9,231 nucleotides of DNA, taken from a bacterium UBA1459. Its GTDB lineage: Bacteria > Pseudomonadota > Alphaproteobacteria > CAJXXZ01 > UBA1459. The DNA lies in NCBI GenBank assembly GCA_002325765.1, contig DCST01000044.1:3231-12461 (forward strand), in the 5' to 3' direction. A model generated the notes under the pieces. That model was not told the origin of the DNA and ran no database searches. It saw only the letters and a program-made list of their open reading frames with translations. Shown here piece after piece: positions 5,507 through 9,231 of this stretch. A program made the position numbers and the translations under genes. Numbering within the stretch: position 1 is the first letter of the stretch; each line of letters starts with the position of its first letter.

Positions 5507-6906
5507 TTCATTAAAGGAAATAATAAGGTATCTCTAATATTATCACTATCTGTTAATATTGTTGCTACTCTATCAATACCCATACCAAATCCTCCAGCTG
5601 GAGGCATACCATATAATAATGCTTTTATAAAATTTGTATCCATTCTGACGGCATCTGTATCTCCTGTGTTTAATACATCTAGTTGCTGGCGAAAATTTTC
5701 ATATTGTATACAAGGATCATTTAACTCAAGATATGATTTAATTATCTCCTGACCTTTTAAAATAATTTGAAATTGATATGAAAAGTTATTATCTTTAGGT
5801 ACAGATAATGGATGTCTAGGATAATCATATACAAGTATAGGATCTACTATATTATTAATACAGCACTTTTTATATATAGCATCTAATAAAGACTGATAAC
5901 TCTTATATATATTTACATCAATATTATGAGATAATGCAATATCTCTTATATTATTTTCATTAATTTCAAAGTAATTAATATTATATCTCGCCAATAAATC
6001 TACATATGAAATACGTTCAATATTTTTATAGTTATATTTTACTTCCTGTATGCTACTAATTTTTTCACAAATAAACTGCAATAAATTTACAGTTAAATCT
6101 TGTAGTTTTTCATAACTAATATATGTAGTATAACATTCTAGCATTGTAAACTCTTGCAAGTGAGTAGTATCAATACCTTCATTACGAAAACACTTATTCA
6201 TTTCATATACTCTATTATAACCAGCAACTAATAACTGTTTTAAATAAAGTTCAGGAGCTATACGAAGAAATAATTCTGTGTCTAATGCATTATGATGTGT
6301 AGAAAAAGGTGTAGCTGCTGCTCCAGATGCTATATTTTGTAATATAGGTGTTTCTACCTCTATATAATCAGATAGAAATTCTCGAATAGATTGCATTATT
6401 AATTGTCTTGCTTGTATTTTTTTTCTTTGAGAATGATCATAGATAAGATCAAGATATCTATATCTTTGTTTAAGATTTATATCTTGTAATCCTGCATGTT
6501 TATCTGGCATTGGTATTAATGCTTTTCTTAGTGGTACGCATTTATTTGCTCTTAATGTTAATTCTCCAGATTTTGTAAGATATGTAATACCCGAAATACC
6601 AATAATATCTCCAAGTTGTATATTATTACTTAAATCATCAAAATTCTCAAAAGAAGATCTATCAATAGAAATCTGTAAATTACCATTCATATCACTTATA
6701 TTCATAAAAATTAAATTACCAAGTGTTCTTTTAAGTAAAACTCTACCTGCTATAGATTCTTGTTGATCTACTTTTATTACTTGATTTAGTTCTACTGTCT
6801 TCTCAAAGTTATAATTATGATATATATTTTTATTTAATCTATCCAGAAAAAGAGTAATATTTATATCATCAAAATTCTCTTCAATCATTTTTTTATGATC
6901 ATTCAT
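5500..6906 (-). CDS. lysS: Lysyl-tRNA synthetase, class II
   Basis: This enzyme charges tRNA-Lys with lysine in the cytoplasm using ATP. At 468 aa it is slightly shorter than the usual ~490-505. The N-terminal OB-fold anticodon-binding domain (about residues 48-125) includes GRVLLKR and LGNLIFMNISD. The class II core follows: QRYRYLDLI (147-155), motif 1 ending VETPIL (184-189), THHNALD (203-209), RIAPELYLKQL (215-225), motif 2 FRNEGIDTTHLQEFTMLE (240-257), ELNDP (394-398) and motif 3 GMGIDR (441-446) with DNIRDTLLFPLM near the C-terminus. Pocket residues Glu219, Arg241, Glu257, Tyr259 and Glu394 are kept by my alignment to E. coli LysS, but Lys390 stands where Asn424 is normal. The gene lies 20 bases after a Cys-rich protein gene and overlaps the next by seven. 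Most alphaproteobacteria use the unrelated class I enzyme. Confidence 0.96.
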   Translation of the reverse strand: MNDHKKMIEENFDDINITLFLDRLNKNIYHNYNFEKTVELNQVIKVDQQESIAGRVLLKRTLGNLIFMNISDMNGNLQISIDRSSFENFDDLSNNIQLGDIIGISGITYLTKSGELTLRANKCVPLRKALIPMPDKHAGLQDINLKQRYRYLDLIYDHSQRKKIQARQLIMQSIREFLSDYIEVETPILQNIASGAAATPFSTHHNALDTELFLRIAPELYLKQLLVAGYNRVYEMNKCFRNEGIDTTHLQEFTMLECYTTYISYEKLQDLTVNLLQFICEKISSIQEVKYNYKNIERISYVDLLARYNINYFEINENNIRDIALSHNIDVNIYKSYQSLLDAIYKKCCINNIVDPILVYDYPRHPLSVPKDNNFSYQFQIILKGQEIIKSYLELNDPCIQYENFRQQLDVLNTGDTDAVRMDTNFIKALLYGMPPAGGFGMGIDRVATILTDSDNIRDTLLFPLMKW

Positions 6907-6926
6907 GTTATAATTATACTTTAATT

Positions 6927-7331
6927 TTATCCTTTAAGGCAAAAATTTTCTCTAATGCATGTACATCCTTTTTTAATATCCTCTGCCATTTTATCTGTTT
7001 TAAAGAAACATGAGCATATCATCCATAGAAGTATTATTGCTAAATATGCCCATATTATAATAATTATCGTATTATGATATTTTTTATTTTCTTTAAGGGA
7101 GAAATTAAATATTGCTATTAAAATAAAGAATATCCATGTTAATAATAATAAAATTCTCCAACTAAAATTTTCTACATATCCACAAGAACATAACATTGAA
7201 AACGATCTTAGAAGATTGCATAGTACTCTACCTATATATGAACAGAAACTTTTTATACCTGATAATGATGCACTACAGCATCTACTCGTAGATCTTTTAC
7301 ATTTTTTCATATTGCAACAATATATAAACAT
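6927..7331 (-). CDS. Cysteine-rich two-helix membrane protein, 134 aa, unknown
   Basis: I do not recognise this protein. It has 14 cysteines in 134 residues (5, 6, 11, 18, 19, 30, 38, 48, 50, 106, 108, 123, 125, 131), including two CC pairs and three CxC motifs, which is striking in such an AT-rich genome. Two hydrophobic helices (about 57-77 and 87-108) are joined by a short polar loop (SLKENKKYH). The N-terminal ~50 residues are basic and cysteine-rich, and the tail is short and also cysteine-rich. A hairpin of two close helices recalls host-membrane-inserted proteins of intracellular bacteria, and the cysteines could bind metal, carry acyl groups or form disulfides; none of this is shown by the sequence. 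The start could also be the ATG at 7310 (MKKCKRS), since neither has a clear ribosome site. It lies 20 bases before lysS and is divergent from tldD. Confidence 0.72.
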   Translation of the reverse strand: MFIYCCNMKKCKRSTSRCCSASLSGIKSFCSYIGRVLCNLLRSFSMLCSCGYVENFSWRILLLLTWIFFILIAIFNFSLKENKKYHNTIIIIIWAYLAIILLWMICSCFFKTDKMAEDIKKGCTCIRENFCLKG

Positions 7332-7425
7332 AATAATAAGTTTAGAATAATCATATTAAGCTTTATAAATTGTTTTTACGTTTATTAAAAAAAGAATTTA
7401 AAATTAAATCAACTAAAATACTATT
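7332..7425. other. Divergent intergenic region before tldD
   Basis: These 94 bases separate the divergent starts of the cysteine-rich protein gene and tldD, so both promoters should lie here. The DNA is almost entirely A and T, which makes any -10 match meaningless. No operator-like inverted repeat and no Shine-Dalgarno site before tldD were found. Confidence 0.35.
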
Positions 7426-8769
7426 ATGACATTACCTATACAACAAATTAATGAGTGTATAAGCGCGTTAGATTATGGAAATTTTTTTCATGAAAATCAA
7501 AAACAAGAAGTACTTATTTTTCAAGATGGAAATTTTATATCTCATACTAATGTTAAAAATAGTGGATATTGTATAAGTTCATTTGTAGATAATAATCATA
7601 TTATATATGCCAATTCTGATATTAAATCTATTGAGAGAAATTTAGAAAATATATTAACTAAAAATAATACTAAATTAAATAAATCTGCAACATTAACATC
7701 AGTAAATATAGAATACAAATATTATGACAATAAATACGAAAATGTATCTATAGAAGATAAACAGATGATGCTTAAACATATTTATGATATGTTACATAAT
7801 CATATAAATATTAAAAGTATTACAGTAAGATTAATTATTAAACATCAAGAAGTAACAATCATTAATAATGAAAGTAATTTTTTATATGATATTAGACCGT
7901 CTAATAATATTGCAGTCAGTATTACTACCAAAAATGATAAATATTTTTATAGATCCTGTGGAGGTAGAATATCATTTTTAGAATTATTGTTTGAAGTAAA
8001 TAATATTATAGAGAATATTAAAATTACAGCTACATCTTTTATGCAAGAAAAGGCATTAATACCAAGTGGAAAAATGACAGTAATTTTAGGATCAGGCGAT
8101 CCAGGTACATTATTACATGAAGCTGTAGGTCATGGATTAGAAGCAGACTTTTTCTATCAAAAATCTTCAGTATATTCATCTAATTTAAATCAAAAAATCT
8201 TTAATGATAAAATCACAGTTATAGATGATGGTACTATAGAAAATAAACATGGTACGCTTCATTTTGATGATGAGGGCACGCCTACACAAAAAACTACATT
8301 GATTGAAAATGGATATATTAAAACATTTATGTCAGATAGAAGATATGGAGATAAATGTAATCTTAAAAGAAGTGGTAATGGTCGTAGACAAGGATATACT
8401 CATTACATTTTTCCAAGAATGACAAATACTTATTTAAAACCAAACTCAAATATTACGTTAGATGATATGATTTCAAGTGTAGATAGAGGTATTTATGCAA
8501 CAAATTTAGGTACAGGGCAGGTAGATATTATTTCTGGTCAGTTTTCTTTTTGTGGAGAAGGTGTATATTTAATTGAAAAAGGTAAAATAACAGGAGTAAT
8601 TGCAAGTTGTAATTTAAGTGGCACAGGTAAAGAAGTATTAAATAATATACAAGCTGTTGGTAATGACTTAGCATTTGGTAATGGATCATGTGGTAAAAAT
8701 GGACAATATGTGCCAGTAACAGTTGGTCAACCGTCTACACTTATATCTGAAATACAAGTAGCTTTTTAG
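7426..8769 (+). CDS. tldD: TldD metalloprotease subunit
   Basis: TldD pairs with TldE (PmbA) in a cytoplasmic heterodimeric zinc protease that trims unfolded peptides; in E. coli it matures microcin B17 and degrades CcdA. At 447 aa it is shorter than E. coli TldD (481), mostly by a shorter N-terminus. Visible motifs are the zinc site HEAVGHGLE (231-239, HExxxH), VIDDGT (265-270), DDEGTP (281-286), NGRRQGY (318-324), PRMTNTY (330-336) and SCGKNGQ (421-427). Cys422 matches the cysteine reported as the third zinc ligand. VTVGQP (431-436) is near the C-terminus. All active-site elements are present, so it should be functional. An in-frame TAA at 7414 excludes an earlier ATG start. It ends in tandem in-frame stops TAG TAA. 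No tldE is in the window. A dotU/icmH-like gene follows after 42 bases. Confidence 0.96.
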   Translation: MTLPIQQINECISALDYGNFFHENQKQEVLIFQDGNFISHTNVKNSGYCISSFVDNNHIIYANSDIKSIERNLENILTKNNTKLNKSATLTSVNIEYKYYDNKYENVSIEDKQMMLKHIYDMLHNHINIKSITVRLIIKHQEVTIINNESNFLYDIRPSNNIAVSITTKNDKYFYRSCGGRISFLELLFEVNNIIENIKITATSFMQEKALIPSGKMTVILGSGDPGTLLHEAVGHGLEADFFYQKSSVYSSNLNQKIFNDKITVIDDGTIENKHGTLHFDDEGTPTQKTTLIENGYIKTFMSDRRYGDKCNLKRSGNGRRQGYTHYIFPRMTNTYLKPNSNITLDDMISSVDRGIYATNLGTGQVDIISGQFSFCGEGVYLIEKGKITGVIASCNLSGTGKEVLNNIQAVGNDLAFGNGSCGKNGQYVPVTVGQPSTLISEIQVAF

Positions 8770-8811
8770 TAATTTACTATTTTTAATAGAATTATATGTT
8801 TAAATTGCTAT

Positions 8812-9231
8812 ATGAAAAAATTATTTATTGATTTTATAGCTAATTTGCCTTTACAAGAAGATGTAGCAAAAAATGCATATTTAGTTGAAGAAAAAATAAA
8901 TAACTTAAAATGTTCAGAGGAATTAAGAGAGTTAATTATTTATTTTGTTGACGATTATTATATACAAAAATATAATATAAAGTGGATTGATTATATGATG
9001 GAATATAAATTTTATCAAATGCGTATAGGAGGTGAAAGATTTTTTGATAATTTAAATAAATATCTAAAAACATCAAATATGGAATATATAGAATATTACG
9101 CATTAGCAATATCTTTTGGTTTTTTAGGCAAGTATACTCAAATTTCTGAAAATATTAAACAAAGTTATATAAATGCGCTTAAAATATCAAAATACGAAGG
9201 TAATGAAATAATATTATATAATTCTCAGATT
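8812..9231 (+). CDS. DotU/IcmH-family secretion protein, N-terminal 140 residues (cut by window edge)
   Basis: DotU/IcmH (TssL in type VI systems) is an inner-membrane protein that, with IcmF/TssM, forms the membrane complex of type VI and type IVB secretion systems. The frame is open from the ATG at 8812 to the right edge, giving 140 of a usual ~200-260 residues. The family pattern is clear: a helical start, LRELIIYFVDDYY (38-50; family 'LRYAL.AF.DE'), a conserved Trp58, GGERFFDNL (73-81) and EYYALAISFGFLGKY (94-108; family 'LELLYLCL.LGF.GRY'). The C-terminal transmembrane helix, if present, lies beyond the window. The gene follows tldD by 42 bases on the same strand and has no visible ribosome site. 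Type VI and type IVB versions cannot be told apart from this fragment. Confidence 0.82.
   Translation, partial: MKKLFIDFIANLPLQEDVAKNAYLVEEKINNLKCSEELRELIIYFVDDYYIQKYNIKWIDYMMEYKFYQMRIGGERFFDNLNKYLKTSNMEYIEYYALAISFGFLGKYTQISENIKQSYINALKISKYEGNEIILYNSQI

Overview
The window is very AT-rich (GC roughly a quarter by eye) and tightly packed. Neighbouring genes overlap by 1, 4, 7 and 12 bases, Ile, Asn, Lys and Tyr dominate the proteins, and several genes have no visible ribosome binding site. This looks like the reduced genome of a host-associated, probably proteobacterial endosymbiont or intracellular parasite. The proteobacterial assignment rests on the RsmD, TldD and DotU/IcmH families; the exact lineage cannot be read from the window. 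The code is standard: TGA and TAG both end genes and Trp is TGG.

Layout: (1) 1-218 (-), 5' end of an unknown gene running off the left edge. (2) 269-341 (+), tRNA-Trp(CCA), ending one base from the 3' end of the convergent gene at 343-1662. (3) 3571 to 343 (-), a probable operon: small membrane-anchored protein, 300-aa multi-pass membrane protein, rsmD (16S rRNA m2G966 methyltransferase) and a 439-aa unknown. rsmD is cut by one in-frame TAG just before its catalytic DPPY motif. (4) 3607-4762 (+), two nearly abutting unknown genes; the second has an N-terminal half that resembles a degenerate response-regulator receiver. (5) 7331 to 4751 (-), a second run: cysteine-rich two-helix membrane protein, class II lysyl-tRNA synthetase (lysS) and a 251-aa unknown. 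(6) 7426-9231 (+), tldD (metalloprotease subunit) followed by the 5' part of a DotU/IcmH gene cut by the right edge.

The recognised genes are translation housekeeping (lysS, tRNA-Trp, rsmD), peptide or protein maturation (tldD) and one secretion-system component (dotU/icmH, type VI or type IVB). That last gene fits a bacterium interacting with a eukaryotic host. The remaining genes are rapidly evolving lineage-specific proteins that I cannot name. No mobile element, CRISPR array or insertion sequence was seen, and no stretch over 300 bases lacks a gene.

Most worth following up: the split rsmD, whose second half has its own well-spaced AGGGA site and ATG; the non-consensus Lys390 in the LysRS substrate pocket; the possible pseudo-receiver protein; and the truncated DotU gene, which hints at secretion genes to the right.
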